This document shows, in pieces, positions 25,071 to 34,600 of a DNA stretch of 64,000 nt. Position 1 is the stretch's first letter; the number at the start of each line of letters is the position of its first letter. Origin of the DNA: Caenorhabditis remanei (Eukaryota > Nematoda > Chromadorea > Rhabditida > Rhabditidae); NCBI RefSeq assembly GCF_010183535.1, contig NC_071332.1, forward strand, positions 11,470,001 to 11,534,000, written 5' to 3'. Made by a program: the position numbers and the translations under genes. The notes under the pieces are model-generated. The model had not been told where the DNA came from. It ran no database searches and saw nothing but the letters and a program-made list of their open reading frames with translations.

Positions 25071-25455
25071 AGAAAACTATCAAACAAATCTGTTTTGAAA
25101 ATATAAACTTACCGTCGATTTGATTTTTTGAACTTCTCATTAACAGAAAAATGATTCGGAGAATTTTTCAGATAATAAATTTCGATCATAAACTGAATAT
25201 AGAAATCAGATGAAACGTGTGATAATTTTTACATCCGAAAATAACACTTTGTTGTTTTAATAAGCAAAAATAATCTTGTGATGTCACACCTTTCTGTTCG
25301 CTGTCTGATTGTCGAGGTGGTAGATAAGGGCGGAACGGACTGATGGATAGATCATTAAAAGGGTCAGTCTTGATTATTTACACACAATAATAATCATTGA
25401 TAGTCTGATCTCTCGTTCTGCTCCAGTAATTTCATTATTTTCAGTTTGTATCAAA

Positions 25456-26811
25456 ATGATCGAATTGGACACCGACGAGAAAGTTTTCATGGGCTGCATG
25501 GTTAGCTCATTTCTAGTTTATCATGTAAGTACTCCATATTATCCTCTGTTTGTGAAAGTGTTTCAATTTCAAGACTATTCGTCAGATCTATGCCTATGTT
25601 CATGCCAAAAGCCAAGAATGGATTCCAATTGGTACTGTCAAAAGTCTCCATATCTATCCAATAAAGTCATGTAAGCCTATTGACGTAAGTAAGCCCAGCA
25701 GAATTTTCAGTAGATTCAATACTTTAGTTATTTGCATTCAAATGTACTGAATTGGGTCCGGTGATGGGAGAGTTAGAAGATCGAGCTTTTGTGTTAGTGG
25801 ACATGGCAACAGGAAAGTTAGTTTTAGTTTTAATGCAAAACTCGGAAATTGTTATTTGAAGGTTCGTCACTGGACGCACTCAACCGAAACTTGTTCACAT
25901 GGAATGCTATATGGTTGATGGAATCTTAGAGGTTACGGTACCTGGGAAACCAAAGGTCTCTGTAGATCTGAAGAAAGTTGTGAAGAATGGACAAATTGTC
26001 CGAGCAGCGTATGTCATGAAACTCGTTTTTCCAAATTCTGATTTCATTTCAGGTGGCTCATGGACTTGAAACAAGACGGATTTGATTGTGGTGATGAAAT
26101 TTCTGAATTATTGTGTGACTTCTTGGGAGAAAAAGACCATCGATTGATTTTCAATAAGCAAGGAGAGCATCTTTACACAGAAAGGACATGTGCACCGACA
26201 GATGAATGGTGGGACAAGAATCCGGTACCAAAGAGGAGAGATGATGTGAGTCAAAGACCAAAATTGGTGACACTGAGATCGCTTCGTTTCCATTTTTTTT
26301 TAATTTTCAGTCGCAATTCACCAACTTGGCTCCATTTCTAATCTGTACAGATGCGTCGATGAGAGATTTGAACGAGAAAATGGAAAAGAAGGTTTGTTTT
26401 TTTCCTATCGCCCTGTATTTGATTTTCTGAATTTCCTAACAGTTTTCACTCTCGTCCTCTCCATTTTTCCAGATCTCCATCAGTCAATTCCGTCCATCAA
26501 TCGAAATCGAAGGCTGCCCTGCATGGGATGAAGATAAGTGGGCGGAGCTTCGAATTGGAGACGCTCATCTCGAATGTATGGCTGCATGTCCAAGATGTGT
26601 TATGACTACAGTTAATCCTGATACTGCTGAAAAGAGTGGAGAGAACCAACCACTGAAAGCAATGAGAGGATTCCGAGTGGCTCCCGAAGGCAGTATGAGA
26701 AAAATGTATTTGGATAATCCTATTTTTGGAGTCTACGCTGGACTGGTCAGAGGAGCATACATTCATGTTGGACAGACTGTTTGGGCTAAATATAAACCTT
26801 GTGCATTTTAA
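25456..26811 (+). CDS. mARC-like MOSC-domain molybdenum enzyme, copy 1
   Basis: About seven exons encode roughly 340 residues, the usual mARC length. An N-terminal hydrophobic anchor (VFMGCMVSSFLVYH) would tether it to a membrane, the mitochondrial outer membrane in vertebrates. The MOSC_N beta barrel follows (WIPIGTVKSLHIYPIKSC, DRAFVLVD), then the MOSC domain with YTERTCAPTDEWW, PSIEIEGCPAWDEDKW and CPRCVMTTVNPDT. The last motif holds the cysteine that ligates the molybdenum cofactor by homology. mARC enzymes reduce N-hydroxylated compounds such as amidoximes, with electrons from cytochrome b5 and its reductase. A TTTTCAG lies 12 bases before the ATG, a likely trans-splice or UTR acceptor. 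The second exon uses an AAG acceptor (TTCAAG). Confidence 0.9.
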
Positions 26812-27141
26812 TGTTCTAATAATTGTATATATGAAGTGATTGAACTGATATGATATATAAGAATGCTTATTTCATAACCTTGTTTTCTGATTTCCCTGCG
26901 ACGGGTACACAAATACAAAATACACTATCCTGACGTCACATCTTTTTGCCTTCTTCCTGGAAAACAGTATTAGCAAAAAGGAGACGCAGACACTGTAAGG
27001 TTGTAGATAGCAGGTTGGTCAGAAGGTTATCGTCGCTTGTTTGTTCCTTTTCTACTACCAATTTTGCAAATGTTTTTGGTTTTTGTGGAAGATTTTTTTA
27101 GAGTTAATATTTTTATTCATTGTTATTTTCAGGAAACAAAA

Positions 27142-28472
27142 ATGGAACTAGACAGAGAAAAGAAAATCTTGATTGGGTGTTTGGCAAGTTCTTTCATCTT
27201 TTACCATGTGAGTTGATGGCAATCATAAGCTACACATAAGCATTCCGAAGATCTATTTTTGTTCAGACCGCCCGTCAAATCTACACCTACATTAATGCAA
27301 AATCACAAGAATGGGTACCCATTGGAGTGGTCAAGAGTCTTCATATATATCCAATTAAATCATGTAAACCTGTTGATGTAAGATTTCTCTCCTGGATGTT
27401 TTTTTAATTCTCAAATTACAGTTATTTGCTTTTAAATGCACAAAAACTGGTCCAAAGATGGGAGAACTTGAAGATCGAGCATTTCTCTTGGTAGATGAGA
27501 GTACTGGAAGGTGCCAATCTTTCAATGTTTTGAGCAGTTTCAAGTTTTTAAATTCCAGATTCATCACAGCTCGTCAAAAACCAAAACTAGTTCATGTAGA
27601 GACTCACATTGAAAATGAAACACTTGAGATTACGGTACCTGGGAATATAAAACTTGTTGTGGACTTGAAAAAAGTAGTCGAGAATGGGCGTATCATTCGA
27701 GCTTCGTAAGTTGTATAATCCCAATAATCACTTTTATTTGACAATATTTTCAGATTGTTTGATAATTTACAACAAGACGGATATGATTGTGGAGATGACG
27801 TGGCACAGTTGTTATCTGATTATATCGAAGAACCAAACTATCGTTTGATTCTGTACAAAGAAGGGCTTTACACAGAGAGAACATGTGTTCCAGATGAGGA
27901 CTGGTGGAATACTCCAGTGCCGAAAAGAAAAGATGATGTAAGTAGTTTTAGAGAAGTCTTTGGATGTTCCTATATTCTCAAAATTTCAGTCCGGATTCAC
28001 TGATTTGGCCCCTTTCTTAATAGCAACCGACGCTTCGTTGAAGGCATTAAACGAGAGATTGGATACTAAGGTAATTGCATACGATTTCAACATCTTCAGT
28101 CAATATCTCCGATTATTATCGATCTATTTTCAGGTAACAATGCGTAACTTCCGTCCCTCCATATACATCGAAGGATGCCTTCCATGGGACGAAGACAAAT
28201 GGGCTGAAATTCGAATTGGAGATGCTCATCTGGAATGCTTTGCTCCGTGTACAAGATGTGTTCTGACTACTGTTGACCCAGAAAAAGGAGAAATGAGCAA
28301 AGAAAACCAGCCATTAAAAAAGCTCCGTGAATTCCGTTTGGCTCCAGAAGGCAAAATGAGAAAGGCTCATAAAGATTCTCCAGTATTCGGAGTTTATGCT
28401 GGAACTGTGAAAGAAGCATACATTCATGTTGGACAAACTGCTTATGCTAGATATAAGCCATCCGTTTTTTAA
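27142..28472 (+). CDS. mARC-like MOSC-domain molybdenum enzyme, copy 2
   Basis: A tandem paralog of the gene 330 bases upstream, with the same exon layout. It has the N-terminal anchor (ILIGCLASSFIFYH), the MOSC_N region (WVPIGVVKSLHIYPIKSC, DRAFLLVDESTG), and the MOSC domain with YTERTCVPDEDWW, PSIYIEGCLPWDEDKW and PCTRCVLTTVDPEKG. The molybdenum-binding cysteine and the TT that follows are intact. The C-terminus (YIHVGQTAYARYKPSVF) aligns to both other copies. It is closer to the pseudogene than copy 1 is in the stretch ENQPLKKLREFRLAPEGKMR, so the pseudogene probably came from this lineage. A TTTTCAG lies about 11 bases before the ATG. Confidence 0.9.
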
Positions 28473-28648
28473 CCAAATTTCCGTATATTTGAAAAGACAA
28501 CTGCAAAAAATAAAATTTCTTTATTTTGTAATGTTCAAATGCATATTTGACAATTTTATTGAACATTTCTAAACCGTAAGATAATTGACAAAAAAAACCA
28601 CAGTTTGGTTAAAGGTTCACTTGATGAAGAAATTTCACAACATGTACT

Positions 28649-28891
28649 TTATAGATGATTTTCATTCCATCTTTTAGAGAATTCGTTCGAATCTTTGATG
28701 CTTGAAACAATAATGAAAACTATTCCAGCAATGAATGAAATACCAAATAAAATAAAGAAAATACCAAAGAAAACAAACATTATTTATTGAATGTTTTGGG
28801 CAGTATCAATTTGTCTCGGAGTCAGTTGTGGATAGACAATCACAGCTGCGTGTGGATTTGAATGAAACGAATCGTTGCCGGGGAACGCCAT
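28649..28891 (-). pseudogene. Small single-pass membrane protein locus interrupted by one in-frame TAA
   Basis: From ATG at 28891 the frame reads 35 residues (MAFPGNDSFHSNPHAAVIVY, then PQLTPRQIDTAQNIQ) and meets TAA at 28886-28884 counted from its own terminus (bases 28786-28784). After the stop the same frame continues as IM and then a strong membrane segment (FVFFGIFFILFGISFIAGIV, FIIVSS) and a short charged tail to TAA at 28649. The combined length (about 80) matches the neighbouring small membrane protein. The context of the stop is CAA TAA ATA ATG. It could be a recent nonsense mutation, two separate short peptides, or readthrough. No homology is recognised. Confidence 0.35.
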
Positions 28892-29231
28892 GTTTCAGAT
28901 TGTGGAAGAGAATGAATGAGTGACAAGAATGAATACTTTCAGCTAGGACTATTTTGAGTCCGCTTCCACATTTCAAAACATCCTTCGATGATGGAAAAAC
29001 ACGTCAGACTAAATATAATTGTTTATTGAAATAGCTGAGAGTACCATTATTTGCACATGCGTGTGTGATGGTGACCACCACCATGGTGGGTGATTCATGA
29101 GATTTCATTTTACAGTATTTTTTGCTGGGGTACAATTTTTTTATTTAAAAAAAAAGAACAATTAGTTTTTTTTCCGATAAGATTAATGACAAATTAATCT
29201 GGGAAACTTGCTGCAAAAAATAATATTGAGA

Positions 29232-29539
29232 TTAATTTGAACCAAACATCACGTAACCAAATTCGTAAATGAGACAGAATTTGGAATTCAGAATGCTGTA
29301 AGAAGTAACAATTATGTTTGAAAACTGATTGAACAAACCGATATAGAATGCAACGTTGACCCTGAGAGCAAGAGCCACAATCAGTCCCACAATGAAGAGA
29401 ACAACAACAACAAGTAAAACAACAAGGAACCCTTTTTCAGCATTTTTTGAGAATTTTCTCGGTGGATCTCTTGTCACATTCTGTGGAACACGGTTATTGA
29501 ATTAATCACGTACGGAGGGCGGTTATTTTGATTCGTCAT
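29232..29539 (-). CDS. Small single-pass membrane protein, with 29-nt putative intron
   Basis: ATG at 29539 gives MTNQNNRPPY. The main exon (29480-29232) reads NVTRDPPRKFSKNAEKGFLV, then a long hydrophobic segment (VLLVVVVLFIVGLIVALAL) and a second moderately hydrophobic end. To keep the frame, bases 29509-29481 must be removed. They start GTGATT and end TTCCACAG, a textbook acceptor, but the intron would be only 29 nt. Without splicing the first ATG frame ends after 21 codons. The organisation resembles the locus just downstream on the same strand. Function unknown. Confidence 0.4.
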
Positions 29540-29998
29540 TCGGCAGAGAAGAAAGAATTCAAAGAAATAGAAACGTGTGAGATAGTTTCTAGGTTTTAAA
29601 GCGGCTATATATTGTTTTCTTAAGCTGGTAGGTACGTTTTTGCAAAAAAACGAGCTTTTTGTTTTGATGTCTTCATTATATTTGTCAAAAGCCAATGTCA
29701 ACAAACACTCGTGGTTTTTTTCTACGAAATTGAGCAAAACAAAAGGGAATTGTGTGGCAGACAGGAATATGAGGAAATCCACCTCATGAAACCTTCGCGA
29801 CGATGCGTTTAAACTTGAATTTAGTCTGACGTATAGCTAGCGTCCACATTGAGATCTAAATAGTGCATTTACAAATGGACATTTCCATTTATTTTCAGCT
29901 ATTTAACTACAAAACTTATATACACAATACTACAGTGAAACCGGCAATAAAAATTTGGCAACTATCAAGGATAACATTTAAATTACTATTTTTTCACT

Positions 29999-31690
29999 TC
30001 AAAGTTTGAATCGGTTCACAGCTTCCGATGTAATCATTTTGGCGATTGCCAAAGAAGACGTGGCAGCAGGTGACGGAGCGTTTCTGACGTGCATGATTAG
30101 AGATGATAGCTTTCCAGTTCCACTGTCGAAAACGAAATCATCGACAAGATTTCCGGCACTGTCCATAGCTTGAGCACGTACACCAGACGGGCCTCTTCAA
30201 TTAAAATAAAATTATTTTGGGAAAGCAAGATTGACTAACCTGGTAACATCACTGTATTTCAATTCTGGAATAAATCTCTGCAATTGTTTGACTTGAGCAG
30301 CAATCCAGATTCCACGATAGAGCTCTTTGATACCAAACGTGAAATGTTTCTTCACTAACTTTTGCATTCCACTAAAAATAATGATTGTTCAACTGTACGT
30401 GTCTGCTGCATACCTGTAACTCAGAGATTCCAATAAATCACTTGGAGAAATACTGAAGTACGAATATCCTTCGCGTTTATAAGCCAGAACTGCATTTGGA
30501 CCCAACCAAATATCTCCGTTCATTCTTGGTGTGAAATGAACTCCAAGAAATGGGAATCTTGGATCCGGCACTGGGTAGATATTTGTTTTCACAAGATGCC
30601 GTTTTTCGGGTTTTAGTAGAAGATATTCGCCTCGGAATGGTACAATTTTAGGGTCCGTTGAGCAACCGGATAGCGCTGCGACTCGATCCGATTGCAATCC
30701 AGCACAAGTTATCAAATTTTTAGTTTCGAACTCAGCAAATGATGGATCACTCGAAACTCGAATCGGGTAGTTTGAATCCTTCAAATTATCTTCAATCTTT
30801 TCTAACGGATAACTGGTATAAATCTTTCCTCCTCGTTTTTCAAAGTCTTCTCCAAATTTCTTCGTAACGTATCCCCAGTCAACAATTCCAGTATGAGGAC
30901 TCCAGAGAGCTTTCAGACCTCTACAATGGGGCTCGATTTCAGTGATTCTTTTCGGATCAATCATTTCAATATCACGACATCCATTGGTTTGCGCTCGCGT
31001 GAACAATGCCTGAAAATTTGAAAGATTTCCAGAAGTATTGTTTTTTGATTACCAGTTTAATCGCTTATGGACTAGTATATACATTCTTTTCCAAAAAAAG
31101 TCATTCTTCTTTAATTCATTTATCCAGGAATTGTCCTTAAGTTTTTCCAACTCACATCTAGCCTCGGCACTTCTTCAGGTTCCACGGCTACAATCAATTT
31201 TCCAGTCTTCTTATACGGAATCTTCTCTTCATCGAAAAATTTATAAGACAAGTCGAGCCCCTCGACACATAATTTGGCTTTCAAACTACCCGGAGTATAA
31301 TAAATTCCAGCATGAATAACTCCAGAATTATGCCCACTTTGATGAACTGCCAACTCTTTTTCTTTTTCGATAAGCGCAATTTTCAGATTCGGCTTCTCGA
31401 TTAGAAGTTGACGGGCGGTTGCACATCCCACAATTCCACCTCCGACTATTACAAGATCGTACTTTGGAAGTTCACTGAAATGATTATGTGAAAATGCTTT
31501 GTTTTGCACATTTTAATGATCTACATTTGAGATTGTAAGAGAAAAGAAGTCATGCTACTTATAAAAGAGGCAATTGTAGAGGGCTTTATTGTAGATTTGG
31601 TTTTAATTATTGACAATAGTAAACTTACACAGACTTCTTTGGTGGACCATAAATATTCCGGAACGCTTGGAATGTATGACGAGTGAGCAT
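29999..31690 (-). CDS. L-2-hydroxyglutarate dehydrogenase, mitochondrial
   Basis: Five exons (31690-31629, 31474-31156, 31009-30414, 30371-30240, 30194-29999) join in phase to 434 residues. The N-terminus ([20 protein letters not shown]) is basic and amphipathic, a mitochondrial presequence. The FAD-binding motif is [17 protein letters not shown], followed by [20 protein letters not shown], which is diagnostic of L2HGDH, and CVEGLDLSY. Later blocks include [59 protein letters not shown], and the C-terminal [17 protein letters not shown]. The enzyme oxidises L-2-hydroxyglutarate, a side product of TCA metabolism, to 2-oxoglutarate. The gene is divergent from ZFPL1 with a 430-base shared upstream region. 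Confidence 0.95.
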
Positions 31691-32119
31691 TTTCAGCTGG
31701 AAAAACATCTTTTTTGTTGGTAAAATTCAAGTGGTCTAGAAAACTAAAGAGAAACGATATAAAATACAAAAGAAATGTCTCAAATGACTGAAGGCGTTGT
31801 TTACTTGATTGTTTTGCGTGCAAAATCTCCCGATTTTCCCATCTTTCTTTCTGTTTTCTTGTTTCTTATCGCAAAAATCGTCAAAATGTTCAATGGTTTG
31901 GTTCGACAGAATTAATGACTGGAGTACGGTAAGTAAACGTACGTGACGCGCATTGCGGACGATGCGTCAGATTTTGGTGCGCGAGACAGCCCGACAAATT
32001 TTTTCCACGAAAGTGTTTATTTTTTAATTGAATAAATTAAAATCTCAAAACATTTCTCAGCTTGAAGTTATTACTTCTTCATTCACTTGTTATTTTTTCT
32101 AATAATTTTATTTCAGAGT
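31691..32119. promoter_or_regulatory. Shared divergent upstream region of L2HGDH and ZFPL1
   Basis: The 429 bases between the two divergent start codons must contain both promoters. A GC-rich patch (31935-31990, with ACGTACGTGACGCGCATTGC) stands out of the AT-rich surroundings. A TTTCAG at 32111-32116 lies four bases before the ZFPL1 ATG and is a probable trans-splice acceptor. Confidence 0.4.
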
Positions 32120-33543
32120 ATGGGACTTTGCAAGTGTCCCAAACGCAAAGTTACCAATTTGTTCTGCTACGAACATCGTGTCAATGTTTGCGAGTTTTGT
32201 CTTGTTGATAATCATCCAAACGTTAGTTTTTGCTTTCTTACACCCCAATATATCATACATTTGCAGTGCGTCGTTCAAAGTTACCTGAATTGGCTGACAG
32301 ATCAAGATTATGATCCGAATTGTTCGATTTGCAAGACAACTTTGACCGAAGGGGAAACTATTCGATTAAACTGCCTGCGTAAGTGAAAAGTTTTGAATTT
32401 TAAAAAAAGCAAGCATGAAAATGAACAGAATAATACATTTTTTCTGTAAAAATGCGTGCCAAAAAACAAACTGGAGCTGAAAAATTATGTTATAATGTGG
32501 GGACTTATGTTCAACTTATAAATGTGTATATATCAAATATCATATTCAAGATCCTTTTTTTTATGTTACTCGTAACATTTTCCTTTCAGATCTCTTACAT
32601 TGGAGGTGTTTCGACGATTGGGCTGCAAGTTTTCCACCCAACACGGCGCCAGCAGGCTATCGCTGTCCGTGTTGCAGTCAAGAAGTGTTTCCACCAATCA
32701 ACGAAGTTTCTCCACTTATTGAAAAGCTCCGCGAACAACTGAAACAATCGAATTGGGCACGTAATGCTCTCGGTCTTCCTGTTCTTCCAGAACTGAACAG
32801 ACCTGTCAAACAGGTGTCAACGGCTCCACCTCTTCCCCCGCCGCAGGTGAAGCACGTAGCTTATGACAATGCGGCGATGGAAAAGGAAACGCCGGTTCAT
32901 CATAATAGATCTGCCACTCCAGCAACTCACTTAGATATGGAGGACTCAGCTTCCTATTCTGTCTCCAACAACGATGTTACTTTCGCAAGAAAAAAGAACT
33001 ACGCATCTGAATCTTCTAGTGATACTCGACCACTTCTTCAACAAGATCGAGACGCTGATAACGAAGAGAATAAGTACAAAAGACGGCCTGCGATGGACTG
33101 GATGCGTGGATTATGGAGAGCAAAGCATGGAGCGGGAATGCCACAGGATCGTTCGTCCGGACGAAAAATGGCTATTTTTGTCATGTTCCTGGCACTTCTT
33201 GCACTGATTACTGTAAGTAAAACGTATTTGAGAAAACAGTGTAACAAAACTGCTCAGTTTTATTCCTATTATTGGATTCTCGTAAAACCGAAACAGTCCG
33301 AATTCGATTACATTTAATGTGTTACTCCCGGTGTTTGCAAAAATAAGCGCCAATTCAACGACCCAACTAGGATTTTCAAGAAATTTAAAATCATTTTTTA
33401 CTTTCCGCCCTTAATTCAAAAAATTTCCAGATTATCACGGTGCTTAAACAACGGTGAACATTCCTCCGACCCTATGTTCGATCCAATGGCAAACCCCAAC
33501 ATTCGTGTCGCTATTGATGATTCACGTCTTCCGCATCTTTAAA
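32120..33543 (+). CDS. ZFPL1-like Golgi zinc-finger membrane protein (C-terminal frame conflict)
   Basis: Exons 32120-32221, 32267-32380, 32590-33212 and a last exon from 33432 encode the ZFPL1 family. The N-terminal B-box-like finger is [20 protein letters not shown] with CEFC, and the RING-like finger is CSICKTTL...[13 protein letters not shown]...YRCPCC. A Pro-rich and charged linker follows, then one membrane segment ([16 protein letters not shown]). ZFPL1 is a cis-Golgi protein that binds GM130. In frame, the last exon stops after IITVLKQR. The family's conserved tail (human DPNLDPLMNPHIRV) is present here as [15 protein letters not shown] but in another frame, ending at 33543. One extra base near 33455, or a missed small exon, would explain it. 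Confidence 0.85.
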
Positions 33544-33826
33544 TGTTTTATCAGACTTTCATCTGAAATTCAATTTCTTTTTTGTGCATATCTCTTCTGT
33601 GTAATATTTCATTCATTTCATCTCTGTTCATCCCATTCACTGACTAGGGAAGGCCCTCGAGTCAAAGTGGAGATATGGGACGTGACCTATATCGTTGGAA
33701 AGCTGAGAGGACGCTGATTCCAAATATATACTCAGTTTTTGCCCTCGAGGCCTGGTATTCGAGAAAAACGAGGTCAAAGTTTGGACCCCTAACAAGTCAT
33801 TACCTTTCCGACGTGTTTAAAATGTC

Positions 33827-33899
33827 GGCAGCGTGGTGTAGGCGGTAGCAGTGTTGTCAATGCGCAGTCACTTTTTGGTTCAATTCCATCGGGCCACCA
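33827..33899 (+). ncRNA. tRNA-like segment in left arm of the hairpin element
   Basis: An A-box-like TGGTGTAGGCGG (33834-33845) and a B-box GGTTCAATTCC (33877-33887) start 43 bases apart, as in real tRNA genes, and the segment ends in ...GGGCCACCA. The T-arm pairs only three of five positions and the D-arm about three of four. A possible anticodon loop is TTGTCAA (anticodon GTC). The acceptor stem does not pair well (GGCAGCG against GGGCCAC). It looks like a tRNA-derived sequence, not a working tRNA gene. Confidence 0.5.
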
Positions 33900-34009
33900 A
33901 ATTTTTTTCGGTTTTTTAAGTTTCGTTTTTTTTAGATCCGGATGTGGGTTTTTTTTGAAAGTTTTGTTCAAATAGATAAAAAACGAAACTTAAAAAACCG
34001 AAAAAAATT

Positions 34010-34082
34010 TGGTGGCCCGATGGAATTGAACCAAAAAGTGACTGCGCATTGACAACACTGCTACCGCCTACACCACGCTGCC
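34010..34082 (-). ncRNA. tRNA-like segment in right arm of the hairpin element
   Basis: The inverted counterpart of the left-arm segment. On the minus strand it reads the same boxes (A-box-like TGGTGTAGGCGG, B-box GGTTCAATTCC) at the same distance. The two copies face each other across the spacer, so transcription from both by RNA polymerase III, if it occurs, would be convergent. Confidence 0.5.
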
Positions 34083-34600
34083 GACATTTTAAACACGTCG
34101 GAAAGGTAATGACTTGTTAGGGGTCCAAACTTTGACCTCGTTTTTCTCGAATACCAGGCCTCGAGGGCAAAAACTGAATATATATTTGGAATCAGCGTTT
34201 TCTCAGCTTTCCAATGATATAGGTCACGACCCATATCTCCACTTTGACTCGAAGGCCTTCCCTAGTGAGTTCGAATTCCAACAAATTCCTATTAAAAATG
34301 CCTGCTAATGATGCTAACAAACGGGGTTTCTTCACATTGTCCTCTTTTTCCATACAAACTTGGTTGTAATTATTAACTATCCGGATTTTTGGTGTAGTTT
34401 TTCCGTCATTTTTTGTATAATCGGTGTTTATTTATTGCTTGGTTTCACTTTTGGTTTCGTAATAGATTTTTATTCGCATTACTCTCTCTGGTTCGTTATT
34501 CATTGAAAAATGCCCGTTTATAAACCGGGTGCTCAATATTTATATTGATTTGTTAATGCCTCTCATTATTCCAAAATTTACAGTTGTCTACAGGGTCACC

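Larger units (their letters stand above)
33643..34266. mobile_element. 624-bp palindromic (hairpin) MITE
   Basis: Two near-identical inverted arms, about 33643-33930 and 33978-34266, flank a spacer of about 47 bases. The outer ends read ACTAGGGAAGGCC on both strands. Arms agree almost base for base (for example GGGCCACCAAATTTTTTTCG against its complement), so the element is young and its transcript would fold into one long hairpin. There is no transposase frame. It lies between ZFPL1 and nuo-5. Each arm contains tRNA-like promoter boxes, listed separately. Confidence 0.9.

Noticed and set aside
33827..33899. A functional tRNA-Asp gene
   Set aside because: Boxes and a possible GTC anticodon loop fit, but the acceptor stem and half of the T stem do not pair.
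33789..33971. Minus-strand small ORF inside the hairpin element
   Set aside because: Shadow of the tRNA-like repeat arm; codes only for the repeat.
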